Shown here piece after piece: positions 1-7,347 of a stretch of DNA of 25,502 nucleotides (within the stretch, counting starts at the first letter, position 1; every line of letters begins with the position of its first letter). The position numbers and the translations under genes were made by a program. The notes below the pieces were generated by a model. The model was given only the letters and a program-made list of their open reading frames with translations. It was not told the origin of the DNA and searched no databases. Source of the DNA: Paracoccaceae bacterium (GTDB lineage: Bacteria > Pseudomonadota > Alphaproteobacteria > Rhodobacterales > Rhodobacteraceae). Location: the NCBI GenBank assembly GCA_007121115.1, contig SKMI01000016.1, positions 1-25,502 of the forward strand, written 5' to 3'.

Positions 1-67
1 CACGCCCCGAGCGCGCCACCCGCTGGCGCGGGCGGGGTGCGAATCGGACTGCCAGGCCGGTTGTTCC

Positions 68-82
68 CGCCCGGCGCGGGCG
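68..82 (+). terminator. possible intrinsic terminator at the window edge
   Basis: A CGCCCG / CGGGCG stem of 6 bp with a 3-base loop is followed on the plus strand by a pyrimidine-rich stretch (CTCTTTCTCTT). It could end a plus-strand gene lying left of the window, converging on the iminopeptidase gene. A second small hairpin (CGCGCCA / TGGCGCG, 12-30) lies just before it. The T-run is weak, so this is a guess. Bases 1-128 show no convincing coding sequence. Confidence 0.3.
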
Positions 83-128
83 CTCTTTCTCTTGAGAGCA
101 TGCAACTGAGCGCCTGCGCGCCCGCCGG

Positions 129-1118
129 TCAGGACATCATCGCCGCGGTTTCGGCGCGCAGGGTGTTCATGATCCGCACGAGTTCGGCAGTAATGCCCGG
201 TTCGGACAGCGCGTGCCCGGCCAGTGGCACCAGATGCAGGCGGCTTTGCGGCCAGGCCCGGTGTAGCTTCCAGGCCGATACCGGCGGGCAGATCATGTCA
301 TAGCGCCCCTGCACGATGGTTCCCGCCACGCCCGCCAGCCGACCGGCATTGGCGACCAGATAGCCGTCATGCTCGAAGAAACAGGCTTTGCGGAAATAGT
401 GGTTCTCCAGCCGTGCAAAGGCGCGCGCGTATTCGGCGGGCCCCTCTGCCCCGACCATGCTGCGCGTCTCGATCGCCGCCAGCGCGTTCTCCCATCCCGC
501 CCAGGCGCGGGCGTGGCGGGTCTCGGACAGGATGTCGCCCGAAAACAGCCGCCGCGCATAGGCGGCGATCAGGTCGTCATGCTCGTTCTCGGGGATCAGC
601 GCGGTGAAGCGTGCCCAGAGGTCCGGGAAGAACCGCCCCGCGCCGCCGCCGTAGAACCACTCAAGCTCGGCCCGCGTGCCCAGAAAGACGCCGCGCAGCA
701 CCAGATGCGCCACCCGTTCGGGGTGCATCTGGGCATAGGCGATCCCCAGCGTGGCGCCCCAACTGCCGCCGAAGACGATCCAGCGGTCGAGGCCCAGGGT
801 CGCGCGGATCGTTTCGATATCGCGGATCAAGTGCCAGGTGGTGTTCGCCTCCACGCTGGCGTGCGGCCGCGAGCGTCCGCAGCCACGCTGGTCGAACAGG
901 ATCACTCGGTAATGGTTCGGATCGAAGTAGCGCCGCATGGCCGGGCTGCAGCCACCGCCGGGCCCGCCGTGCAGCACCACCACCGGCACACCCTCGGGAT
1001 CGCCGCATTGTTCGACATAGAGCGAGTGTCCGTCGCCAACCTCCAGCATCCGCTGGTCGAACGGGTCGGTCAGCGGGTGCAGGGCGGAAGTGCCGTTCTT
1101 GGCGGAGGACTTGTCCAT
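129..1118 (-). CDS. pip: proline iminopeptidase (alpha/beta hydrolase, S33)
   Basis: Releases N-terminal proline from peptides in the cytoplasm. The 329-residue product has the alpha/beta-hydrolase layout of the S33 family: the oxyanion-hole HGGPGGG motif at residues 50-56, FDQRGCGRS at 75-83, the nucleophile elbow GGSWG with Ser119, the acid in GRYDMICP (Asp about 274) and the catalytic His of AGHA (about 302). Length matches the usual 310-330. The frame stays open upstream of the chosen ATG, but the MDKSS start places the family alignment correctly and has an AGGG six bases ahead. It is transcribed divergently from ubiG across a 68-base gap. That gap has an AT-rich TATATA at 1127-1132 so close to the ATG that the transcript would have almost no leader if this were the -10 box. 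Function is confident; the exact start is fairly sure. Confidence 0.93.
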   Translation of the reverse strand: MDKSSAKNGTSALHPLTDPFDQRMLEVGDGHSLYVEQCGDPEGVPVVVLHGGPGGGCSPAMRRYFDPNHYRVILFDQRGCGRSRPHASVEANTTWHLIRDIETIRATLGLDRWIVFGGSWGATLGIAYAQMHPERVAHLVLRGVFLGTRAELEWFYGGGAGRFFPDLWARFTALIPENEHDDLIAAYARRLFSGDILSETRHARAWAGWENALAAIETRSMVGAEGPAEYARAFARLENHYFRKACFFEHDGYLVANAGRLAGVAGTIVQGRYDMICPPVSAWKLHRAWPQSRLHLVPLAGHALSEPGITAELVRIMNTLRAETAAMMS

Positions 1119-1186
1119 AATTGCCCTATATACCAACGGGGAACAGCCCGCACGGGCAAACATACAGGATTCGAAACGGAGGCACC

Positions 1187-1954
1187 ATGCAGAGCACGAT
1201 CGATCCGGCGGAAGTGGCCAAGTTCGAGGCAATGGCCGAAGAATGGTGGGACCCGAACGGCAAGTTCAAGCCGCTGCACATGCTCAACCCCTGTCGGCTG
1301 GACTACATCACCGCGCAGATCGCGGCCGAGTTCGACCGCGACCTGAGCACTGACGCGCCCTTTGCCGGGCTGCGGCTCCTGGACATTGGCTGTGGCGGCG
1401 GTCTTCTGTGCGAGCCCATGGCGCGGCTGGGCGCCGATGTGGTCGGCGCGGATGCGGCAGCGCGCAACATTCCCGTGGCGCAGGTCCATGCCGAGCAATC
1501 GGGGTTGAAGATCGACTATCGCAACACTACGGCCGAGGAGATGGCGGCAGGCGGCGAGCGGTTCGACGCGGTGCTGAACATGGAGGTGGTGGAGCATGTG
1601 GCCGATCCGCTGGCCTATCTGACCGCGTGCCAGGAATTGCTGAAGCCGGGCGGGCTGATGATCTGCTCGACCCTCAACCGCAATCCGAAAAGCTATGTCA
1701 TGGCCATCATCGGCGCCGAATACGTCATGCGCTGGCTGCCGAAGGGGACGCATGAATGGTCGAAGTTCATCACCCCGGACGAGCTTTACGACCTGTTGCG
1801 CAAGGCCGGGCTGGAGCCGGTGGACCGCAAGGGGTTTGTGTTCGACAAGCTGCGCTGGGAGTGGTCTATCTCGGACCGTGACCTGTCGGTGAACTACGTC
1901 ACTGCCAGCGTGAAGCCCGCGCCCGCGCAGCCGGCGGGGGAGGCGACGGATTGA
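1187..1954 (+). CDS. ubiG: UbiG ubiquinone biosynthesis O-methyltransferase
   Basis: SAM-dependent methyltransferase carrying out the two O-methylations of ubiquinone synthesis (the polyprenyl-catechol intermediate and demethylubiquinol), at the inner face of the cytoplasmic membrane. The 255-residue protein starts with the family's MQSTIDPAEVAKFEAMAEEWW region. Its SAM-binding motif I is LLDIGCGGG at residues 64-72, followed by the motif NMEVVEHV and the post-motif LKPGGLMICSTLNRN. These features distinguish UbiG from generic methyltransferases. The start was chosen at the ATG with a CGGAGG Shine-Dalgarno five to six bases ahead; the longer open frame upstream lacks one. It is alone or first in its unit. 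A 122-base spacer without clear signals separates it from the RNase D gene. Confidence 0.96.
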   Translation: MQSTIDPAEVAKFEAMAEEWWDPNGKFKPLHMLNPCRLDYITAQIAAEFDRDLSTDAPFAGLRLLDIGCGGGLLCEPMARLGADVVGADAAARNIPVAQVHAEQSGLKIDYRNTTAEEMAAGGERFDAVLNMEVVEHVADPLAYLTACQELLKPGGLMICSTLNRNPKSYVMAIIGAEYVMRWLPKGTHEWSKFITPDELYDLLRKAGLEPVDRKGFVFDKLRWEWSISDRDLSVNYVTASVKPAPAQPAGEATD

Positions 1955-2076
1955 TGCGCACCGCCCGGCGCCCTGCCACGCTCCCGCACCTGGGCCAATC
2001 CGGCCCGGGGCTTTCCAATCCCGGCGCTTTCACCTAAGAGGGCCGGTGTTTCCCCGCATCCGGACGCAGCTTACGC

Positions 2077-3279
2077 ATGCATATCATCACCACAACCGAG
2101 GCGCTGGCGGCATTCTGTGACCGCGCAAGCGCGGCGGATTATGTCACCATCGACACCGAGTTCCTGCGCGAACGCACCTATTATGCCAAGCTGTGCCTGA
2201 TCCAGATGGCGCTGCCCGGCCCGGACGGGCCCGAGGGGGGCGAGGCGGTGATCGTCGACCCGCTGGCCGAAGGCGGGCTGTCGCTGGCGCCGCTGGCCGA
2301 GCTGATGCGCAATGAGTCCACGGTCAAGGTGTTCCACGCCGCGCGGCAGGACCTGGAGATCTTCTGGTTCGAGATGGCGGTCATGCCGCGCCCGCTCTTC
2401 GACACCCAGGTCGCCGCCATGGTTTGCGGCCATGGCGATCAGGTGGGGTACGAGACGCTGGTGCGCAAGCTGGCGCGCGGGCAGGTGGACAAGGCCTCGC
2501 GCTTCACCGACTGGTCCCGCCGCCCGCTTACCGAAGCGCAGCTGAGCTACGCGCTGGCCGATGTAACGCATCTGCGGGTGATCTACGAAAAGCTGGCGCG
2601 GGAGTTGGAGGCCACGGGCCGCGACCGCTGGGTGGCCGAGGAACTGGAACTGCTGATCGACCCCGAAACCTATATCACCCGGCCCGAGGATGCCTGGAAG
2701 CGGATCAAGACGCGCAGCAACGGGGGCAGGTTCCTCGCCATCGTGCGCGAACTGGCGCGGTTCCGCGAAGCGCATGCGCAGTCGCGCGACGTGCCGCGCA
2801 ATCGGGTGTTCAAGGACGACGCGCTGCTGGAACTCGCTTCGATCAAGCCCGCGACCCATGACGACCTGCGCCGGGCGCGGCTTCTGTTGCGCGAGGCCCG
2901 AAAGGGCGAGATCGCCGAGGGCATTCTGGCCGCCGTGGCGGCGGGGCAGGCGGTGGCGCCGGGCGATTTCCCCGACCCTGGACCGGACCGCGCGGGCCTG
3001 CACGTCAACCCGGCGCTGGCGGACCTGCTGCGGGTGCTGCTCAAGGCGCGGTGCGAGGCGACCGGGGTGGCGCAGAAGCTGGTGGCGTCCGCGTCCGATC
3101 TGGACGCGATTGCCGCCGGAGAGCGCGACCTGCCCGCGCTGCGCGGCTGGCGCCGCGAGGTGTTCGGCGCCGATGCGCTGCGGCTTTGCGCAGGCGATCT
3201 GGCGCTGGGCGTGCGGGGCCAGTCGGTCGAGGTGATCGAACGGACGGCGGCACCGGGTGTGCAGGGCGCGGCGGGCTGA
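2077..3279 (+). CDS. rnd: ribonuclease D
   Basis: 3'-to-5' exoribonuclease acting in tRNA and other stable-RNA 3' maturation. The 400-residue protein shows the DEDDy nuclease core: Exo I DTEFLRE with Asp26 and Glu28, Exo II FHAARQDLEIF with Asp92, and Exo III with Tyr158 and Asp162 in YALADVTHL. An HRDC-type helical domain follows at about 205-285 (WKRIKTRSN through LLLREARKGEI). The remaining C-terminal third matches the second HRDC-like region. Length is slightly above the usual 375-390. The ATG used is the first in the frame and gives the canonical N terminus MHIITTTEAL. Its Shine-Dalgarno is poor (GGACGCAGCTTACGC). No partner gene is obvious: it converges on the glutaryl-CoA dehydrogenase gene. 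Confidence 0.95.
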   Translation: MHIITTTEALAAFCDRASAADYVTIDTEFLRERTYYAKLCLIQMALPGPDGPEGGEAVIVDPLAEGGLSLAPLAELMRNESTVKVFHAARQDLEIFWFEMAVMPRPLFDTQVAAMVCGHGDQVGYETLVRKLARGQVDKASRFTDWSRRPLTEAQLSYALADVTHLRVIYEKLARELEATGRDRWVAEELELLIDPETYITRPEDAWKRIKTRSNGGRFLAIVRELARFREAHAQSRDVPRNRVFKDDALLELASIKPATHDDLRRARLLLREARKGEIAEGILAAVAAGQAVAPGDFPDPGPDRAGLHVNPALADLLRVLLKARCEATGVAQKLVASASDLDAIAAGERDLPALRGWRREVFGADALRLCAGDLALGVRGQSVEVIERTAAPGVQGAAG

Positions 3280-3320
3280 GCGCGCCGTTTCCGGCGGAGC
3301 GCGCCGTGGGCAAAGGTGTG

Positions 3321-3385
3321 GAGGGGCGCTGCCCCTCTTCCGCCTGCGGCCGAATTCACCCCGGGGTATTTCGGGCAAGATGAAG
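3321..3385 (+). repeat. dispersed intergenic element, copy 1
   Basis: A 7-bp hairpin (GAGGGGC, loop GCT, GCCCCTC; 3321-3337) is followed 29 bases later by TATTTCGGGCAAGATGAAG (3367-3385). The second part matches 18 of 19 bases of the box at 22425-22443, which also follows a hairpin. I recall similar hairpin-plus-GATGAAG elements downstream of genes in Rhodobacterales genomes; that is memory and was not checked. It lies just past the rnd stop codon and may end transcription. Confidence 0.6.
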
Positions 3386-3581
3386 CTTGCAGGGCGCGCG
3401 TGCGGCGGTGGGGCGCGGTGAGGGTGCTGGCGGTGGTGCCAATGCCGTGGCGCGGCCCGGAACCTTCGGTGCGTAAGGGCGCAGCACCCGGCGGCCATGG
3501 TGCTGCGTCAGGTGTGCGCCGGGTTCCCCTGTGGCAAGGTGCCGGTGGCCCGGCGGCGGGTGTGGGGCTCCGGGCGCGCGG

Positions 3582-3609
3582 GCCTGATCCGGGCGCGCCC
3601 GGATCAGGC
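3582..3609 (-). terminator. 28-base perfect palindrome, probable terminator of gcdH
   Basis: GCCTGATCCGGGCG and its exact complement CGCCCGGATCAGGC abut with no spacer, so the RNA can fold into a 12-bp stem with a 4-base loop. It lies 12 bases past the glutaryl-CoA dehydrogenase stop codon. There is no T-run, which is common for terminators in this G+C-rich group, so its strength is uncertain. It could act on both converging genes. Confidence 0.55.
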
Positions 3610-3621
3610 TGCGGGGGGCTG

Positions 3622-4845
3622 TCAGAAGAATGCCTGCAGCCCGGTCTGGGCGCGGCCGAGGATCAGCGCGTGGATATCGTGCGTGCCTTCATAGGTGTTC
3701 ACGGTTTCCAGATTGGCCATGTGGCGGATGATCTGGAATTCCTCGGAAATGCCGTTGCCGCCGTGCATGTCGCGTGCCGCGCGAGCCATCTCCAGGGCCT
3801 TGCCGCAGTTGTTGCGCTTGATCAGGCTGATCGCCTCGGGTGCGGCCTCGGCCTCGTCCATAAGGCGGCCCACCTGAAGCGCGGCCTGCAGACCCAGCGC
3901 GATTTCGGTCTGCATGTCGGCGAGTTTCTTCTGGAACAGTTGCGTCTGCGCGAGCGGACGCCCGAACTGCTTGCGGTCCAGACCGTACTCCCGTGCCGCG
4001 TGCCAGCAGAACTCGGCCGCGCCCATCACCCCCCAGGCGATGCCGTAGCGCGCCCGGTTGAGGCAGCCGAAGGGCCCCTTCAGCCCCTGCACATGGGGCA
4101 GAAGCGCGTCCTCGCCGACCTCGACCCCGTCCATGACGATCTCGCCGGTGGTGGAGGCGCGCAAGCTCTGCTTGCCCGCGATCTTCGGCGCCGAAAGCCC
4201 CTGCATCCCCTTCTCCAGCACGAAGCCGCGGATCTTGCTGTCATGGGCGTCGGACCTGGCCCAGACGACGAAGACATCGGCGAAGGGGCTGTTGGAAATC
4301 CAGGTCTTGGTGCCGGTGATCCGGTAGCCGCTTTCGGTCTTCTCGGCGCGGGTCTTCATGCCTGCGGGGTCCGAGCCTGCATCGGGTTCGGTCAGCCCGA
4401 AACACCCGATCAGTGCGCCCGAACACAGGCCGGGGAGGTATTTTTGCCGCTGCTCCTCGGTCCCGTAGGCGTAGATCGGATAGATCACCAACGAGGATTG
4501 CACCGACATCATCGAGCGGTAGCCCGAATCCACGCGCTCGATCTCGCGCGCGATCAGGCCATAGGCGACATAGGAGGCGCCGAGGCCGCCGTACTCCTCG
4601 GGCAGGGTGGCGCCAAGGAGGCCCGCCTCGCCCATCAGCGGAAAGAGTTCGGGAGCGGCGGTTTCCTCGCGGTAGGCGTCGATGACCCGGGGCTGCAACT
4701 CGGCCTGGGCGAAGGCATGGGCGCCATCGCGCAGCATGCGTTCCTCCTCAGTCAGTTGCCGGTCCAGCCGCAGCGGGTCGTCCCAGACAAAGCTGCCCAG
4801 ACCGGGGCGGTCCTTGGGTTTCAGGGCGGGGGCGTCGAGGGCCAT
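3622..4845 (-). CDS. gcdH: glutaryl-CoA dehydrogenase
   Basis: FAD enzyme oxidising and decarboxylating glutaryl-CoA to crotonyl-CoA in lysine, tryptophan and aromatic-acid breakdown; soluble, passing electrons to ETF. The 407-residue protein carries the acyl-CoA dehydrogenase signatures (CFGLTEPDAGSDP, GTKTWISNSPFAD). It also has the features specific to GcdH: RVDSGYRSMMSVQSSLV (the arginine that binds the glutaryl carboxylate) and NTYEGTHDIHALILGRAQTG, with the catalytic base Glu at about 386. These match the human enzyme almost residue for residue, so the substrate call is stronger than for most family members. A GGAGGATGACAC Shine-Dalgarno precedes the ATG. No partner (CoA-transferase or LysR regulator) is next to it here; the next gene upstream is an unrelated lipoprotein 274 bases away. 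Confidence 0.95.
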   Translation of the reverse strand: MALDAPALKPKDRPGLGSFVWDDPLRLDRQLTEEERMLRDGAHAFAQAELQPRVIDAYREETAAPELFPLMGEAGLLGATLPEEYGGLGASYVAYGLIAREIERVDSGYRSMMSVQSSLVIYPIYAYGTEEQRQKYLPGLCSGALIGCFGLTEPDAGSDPAGMKTRAEKTESGYRITGTKTWISNSPFADVFVVWARSDAHDSKIRGFVLEKGMQGLSAPKIAGKQSLRASTTGEIVMDGVEVGEDALLPHVQGLKGPFGCLNRARYGIAWGVMGAAEFCWHAAREYGLDRKQFGRPLAQTQLFQKKLADMQTEIALGLQAALQVGRLMDEAEAAPEAISLIKRNNCGKALEMARAARDMHGGNGISEEFQIIRHMANLETVNTYEGTHDIHALILGRAQTGLQAFF

Positions 4846-4962
4846 GTGTCATCCTCCGAATAGTCGGGTCTGAGGGGGTTCTAGCACGGGGTCGGCGGGG
4901 CGGAAACGGGTTTCCCGCGCATGGGCTTTCGCTCGGACAGGGCTTATCGGTATGGTGGGGCC

Positions 4963-5021
4963 GCGCCGCGGGCCTGCCCGCGGCGCCCGGCCCAACGGGC
5001 GCCTGCGCATCTTGGATGCGC
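4963..5021. repeat. REP-like cluster of three hairpins
   Basis: Three inverted repeats follow each other in the spacer between gcdH and the lipoprotein gene. They are GCGCCGCGGG/CCCGCGGCGC (10 bp, loop CCTG, 4963-4986), CGCCCG/CGGGCG (4984-5001) and GCGCATC/GATGCGC (7 bp, loop TTG, 5005-5021). The block sits on no visible gene. Its organisation resembles extragenic palindromic repeats, but no second copy occurs in the window, so the repeat label is an inference. Confidence 0.4.
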
Positions 5022-5119
5022 CGGCGACAGGCGGGAGCCCCCTTTGACGAGGGCGCACCGCGCCAGTCGGAGGCGCGCTTGCGCTGTCTGTCGGATCAGG
5101 CCTTCGGCAGCGCCAGAGG

Positions 5120-5590
5120 CTAGCGCCGGACGCTGCGGGCGTTTTGCGCGCCGCGCACGACGATGCTGCGCACCCCGTCCAGACGGCGGTCGGAAATCCG
5201 CACCCCGGCGGAAATCGCACGCGACTGCGGGGTGGACACGCGGGTTGCCTCGCGCGGGGCGGCCACGCGGAATTCATAGGTCAGCACCCCGTCCACGGCG
5301 CGTCCGTCGTTCAGCGCCACCAGTTCCGCGTCCCACCAGCCCTGCGTGGGCGGCACCCCCTCGGCGCGGATGATCGCGCCGCCGGGGAAGCGTTCGACGG
5401 CCATGTCCGTGACTTCGGCCACCAGCGGGCGGTTGTCGAGCGTGCTGGTCCAGCCGCCCGCCGGGGCGAGGGTGTCGACCTCCTGCGACTGGCCGAACCA
5501 GTTGAAGGGGTTGACCCGCGACTCGCGGATCCCGGCGCAGCCTCCAAGCACCAGCGCCAGTGCCAGCCCGGCCATCAAAGCTTTGCCCAT
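5120..5590 (-). CDS. small predicted lipoprotein, function unknown
   Basis: A 156-residue protein starting with a short charged N terminus, a hydrophobic segment and the lipobox LGGC with Cys18, so it should be exported, lipid-modified and anchored in an envelope membrane. The mature part begins with a NPFNWFG segment, then a beta-rich region (VERFPGGAIIRAEGVPPTQ, GVLTYEFRV) and ends in a basic tail (RGAQNARSVRR). I do not recognise a named family. The frame stays open for 65 codons upstream of the chosen ATG, but only this start gives a signal peptide; the Shine-Dalgarno (GGGGGCGGGCA) is loose. No neighbour suggests a role. It is preceded by a 435-base gap and followed by the hairpin cluster. 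Confidence 0.75.
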   Translation of the reverse strand: MGKALMAGLALALVLGGCAGIRESRVNPFNWFGQSQEVDTLAPAGGWTSTLDNRPLVAEVTDMAVERFPGGAIIRAEGVPPTQGWWDAELVALNDGRAVDGVLTYEFRVAAPREATRVSTPQSRAISAGVRISDRRLDGVRSIVVRGAQNARSVRR

Positions 5591-6025
5591 TGCCCGCCCC
5601 CTTCGTCGTGTCTGTCTTGGGTTAGCGCAATCCGCAGGCTTTGAAAACCCGCCATGGTGGCAGCGCAGCTCCCGGGCACCATCGGGTGTCACCTTGCGAT
5701 ACGCCCAGGTATTGCGGCAGGTATCGCGGCCTGACGTCCGTCCCGCGCTGCACGCAGACGACCGGAGCTGCCGCCGCCCCCGCATCAGCGCGCATCACCC
5801 CGGTGACCGGGGCTGGCTTCGCCCGCTGCCTGGGTATTCTAGGCAAGAAAATGCAACGCACCTTGAGCCCTGGGCGCGGAATACCGCGCCATGACATGCG
5901 GGCGCGGAATGACACGGCGCGCGGGCTGGACCCCGGGCGGCGCTGCGCCTAGATCATGTGGGGTCCCGCACCGCCGATCGGGCGCGGGACAGCCACGATC
6001 AGACCTACGCAGCCCCGGAGCCGAC
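5591..6025. other. 435-base divergent spacer between lipoprotein and sufE
   Basis: No gene could be supported here. Open frames exist on both strands (plus 5641-5952; minus 5622-5915) but lack Shine-Dalgarno sites and family signatures. The interval holds a CCCCGG/CCGGGG hairpin (5798-5812) followed by a degenerate GATGAAG-type box (TATTCTAGGCAAGAAAATG, 5835-5853), a GGCGCGG/CCGCGCC hairpin (5873-5890) and an 11-base direct repeat GGGCGCGGAAT (5872-5882 and 5900-5910). The promoters of both flanking genes must lie inside it, but I could not pick them out. Confidence 0.5.
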
Positions 6026-6451
6026 ATGGCCAGCGAAACCTTTGAAGATATCGCCGAAACCTTCGAGTTCCTGGACGACTGGGAGGATCGCTATCGTCAT
6101 GTGATCGACATGGGCCGTGCCATGCCGCCCATGGAAGACGCGCTGAAGGTGCCCGCGAACAAGGTCGACGGCTGCGCCAGCCAGGTCTGGATCCAGCCGC
6201 TGATCGACGGGAGCGGCCCGCAGGCGCGGTTCGATTTCAAGGGTGACAGCGATGCAATGATTGTGCGTGGCCTGATCGCGGTCCTGCACGCACTCTATGC
6301 AGGGCAGACGGTGGCGCAGGTTTCGGCCATCGACGCGCAGGCGGAACTGGCGCGGCTGGGGCTGGACGAGCACCTGTCCTCGCAGCGGTCCAACGGGTTG
6401 CGCGCCATGGTCGGGCGGATCCGGTCGATTGCCGATCAGGCCGCCGCCTGA
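6026..6451 (+). CDS. sufE: SufE sulfur-transfer protein
   Basis: Accepts persulfide sulfur from the cysteine desulfurase SufS and passes it to the SufBCD scaffold in Fe-S cluster assembly; cytoplasmic. The 141-residue protein matches the family in length and carries the acceptor Cys50 in VDGCASQVWI (VPGCQSQVWI in E. coli), with the conserved MPPMEDALKVPANKV ahead of it and the C-terminal RSNGLRAMVGRIR. The ATG at MASETFEDIAETF was chosen because the family starts there; a GGAG lies upstream (CCCCGGAGCCGAC). It is monocistronic and converges on tpiA. The remaining SUF-related genes of the window lie just beyond tpiA on the other strand, while the core sufBCDS genes are not here. Confidence 0.94.
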   Translation: MASETFEDIAETFEFLDDWEDRYRHVIDMGRAMPPMEDALKVPANKVDGCASQVWIQPLIDGSGPQARFDFKGDSDAMIVRGLIAVLHALYAGQTVAQVSAIDAQAELARLGLDEHLSSQRSNGLRAMVGRIRSIADQAAA

Positions 6452-6492
6452 AACACCCGTTCCGGAACACCCGTTCCGGAACGCCCGTTGCC
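6452..6492 (+). repeat. tandem AACACCCGTTCCGG repeat forming a hairpin after sufE
   Basis: Directly after the sufE stop codon the unit AACACCCGTTCCGG occurs twice without change (6452-6465, 6466-6479), followed by a partial third copy. Each junction creates the 10-base palindrome GTTCCGGAAC. Together they form an 11-bp inverted repeat with loop ACCC (6458-6483), which can serve as terminator between the converging sufE and tpiA. The tandem palindromes could also bind a protein. Confidence 0.55.
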
Positions 6493-6536
6493 CTGCACGC
6501 AGGCCCGCGGCTTGACCGGGCCAGCTGCGCGTGATC

Positions 6537-7280
6537 TCAGCTTGTACCGCCGTCGGCGGCTTCCAGGGCCGCGATGATTTCGCCGAAATCCGCCGCCTTG
6601 AGCGACGCGCCGCCGACCAGCGCGCCGTCCACATTGGTGATGGCAAAGATCTCGGCGGCGTTCGCCGGTTTTACCGAGCCGCCGTAGAGCAGGCGCATCT
6701 CGTGGTCTGGCAGCAGGCTGCGCAAGTGGTCGTGGACCTCGGCGATCTGCTCCAGCGTCGGCGTGCGCCCGGTGCCGATGGCCCAGACGGGTTCATAGGC
6801 GATGACCGTATTCCCGGCGGTCGCGCTGCCGGGCAGGGACTGGCGCAACTGTTCGCTGACCACCGCGAGGGTCTGGCCCGCGTCGCGCTCGACCTCGGTT
6901 TCGCCCAGGCAGACCACCGCCACAAGCCCCGCGTCATGCGCGGCCGCGGTCTTGGCCGCGACCTGGGCCGAGGTCTCGCCATGATCCGCGCGGCGTTCGG
7001 AATGGCCAAGGATCACATGCGTCGCACCCGCGTCCACCAGCATCGCGGCCGAGGTGTCGCCGGTATGTGCGCCGCTTGCGGCTGCATGACAATCCTGTCC
7101 GCCAACACTCAAGGGGGTGCGCGCCAGCACGTCGGCCATCCGCGAAATCAGCGTGGCAGGCGGGCAAAGCAGCACTTCGACGGTGGGCGCGGGATGGGCG
7201 CGGGCCAGCGCATCGGCCTCGGTCAGGTCGGTGGCCAGACCGTGCATCTTCCAGTTTCCGGCGGCGAGTCGGCGGCGCAT
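6537..7280 (-). CDS. tpiA: triosephosphate isomerase
   Basis: Interconverts dihydroxyacetone phosphate and glyceraldehyde 3-phosphate in glycolysis and gluconeogenesis; cytoplasmic (beta/alpha)8 barrel. The 247-residue protein has standard length and all catalytic residues: Lys11 in GNWKMHG, His93 in ILGHSERR and Glu163 in AYEPVWAIGTG. The phosphate-binding loop LLYGGSVKPAN is also present. The start at MRRRLAAGNWKMHG is preceded by CAGGAGAACGCC, a strong Shine-Dalgarno. It follows the Fe-S carrier gene on the same strand after 67 bases and may be its last cotranscribed gene, although the gap also leaves room for its own promoter. The sufE hairpin block lies beyond its stop codon. Confidence 0.97.
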   Translation of the reverse strand: MRRRLAAGNWKMHGLATDLTEADALARAHPAPTVEVLLCPPATLISRMADVLARTPLSVGGQDCHAAASGAHTGDTSAAMLVDAGATHVILGHSERRADHGETSAQVAAKTAAAHDAGLVAVVCLGETEVERDAGQTLAVVSEQLRQSLPGSATAGNTVIAYEPVWAIGTGRTPTLEQIAEVHDHLRSLLPDHEMRLLYGGSVKPANAAEIFAITNVDGALVGGASLKAADFGEIIAALEAADGGTS

Positions 7281-7347
7281 GGCGTTCTCCTGTTGCGGTT
7301 CAGGAGATTCTAACGCAGGCCGGGCGCGCTGGGCACCCGAAAAGCGC

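Larger units (their letters stand above)
3280..3621. other. 342-base convergent spacer, repeat-bearing, no gene
   Basis: This interval between the converging rnd and glutaryl-CoA dehydrogenase genes has no credible coding frame. It holds a GAGGGGC/GCCCCTC hairpin with a TATTTCGGGCAAGATGAAG box (3321-3385), then about 195 bases of G+C-rich sequence in which I see nothing, then a 28-base perfect palindrome (3582-3609). The first two parts resemble the dispersed element seen again at 22389-22443. Confidence 0.6.

Noticed and set aside
1..60. tRNA-like GGGTGCGAATCGG stretch at the window start
   Set aside because: The flanks of the would-be T-loop do not pair and no anticodon arm or acceptor stem can be built on either strand.
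3316..4863. 515-residue open frame on the plus strand
   Set aside because: It lies antisense over the clearly recognised glutaryl-CoA dehydrogenase gene. Its composition (Gly/Arg/His-rich, no family motif) is that of a G+C-rich shadow frame.
5622..5915. 97-residue minus-strand frame upstream of the small lipoprotein
   Set aside because: No ribosome site or recognisable family. The lipoprotein frame also stays open across the same stretch, showing that openness means little here.
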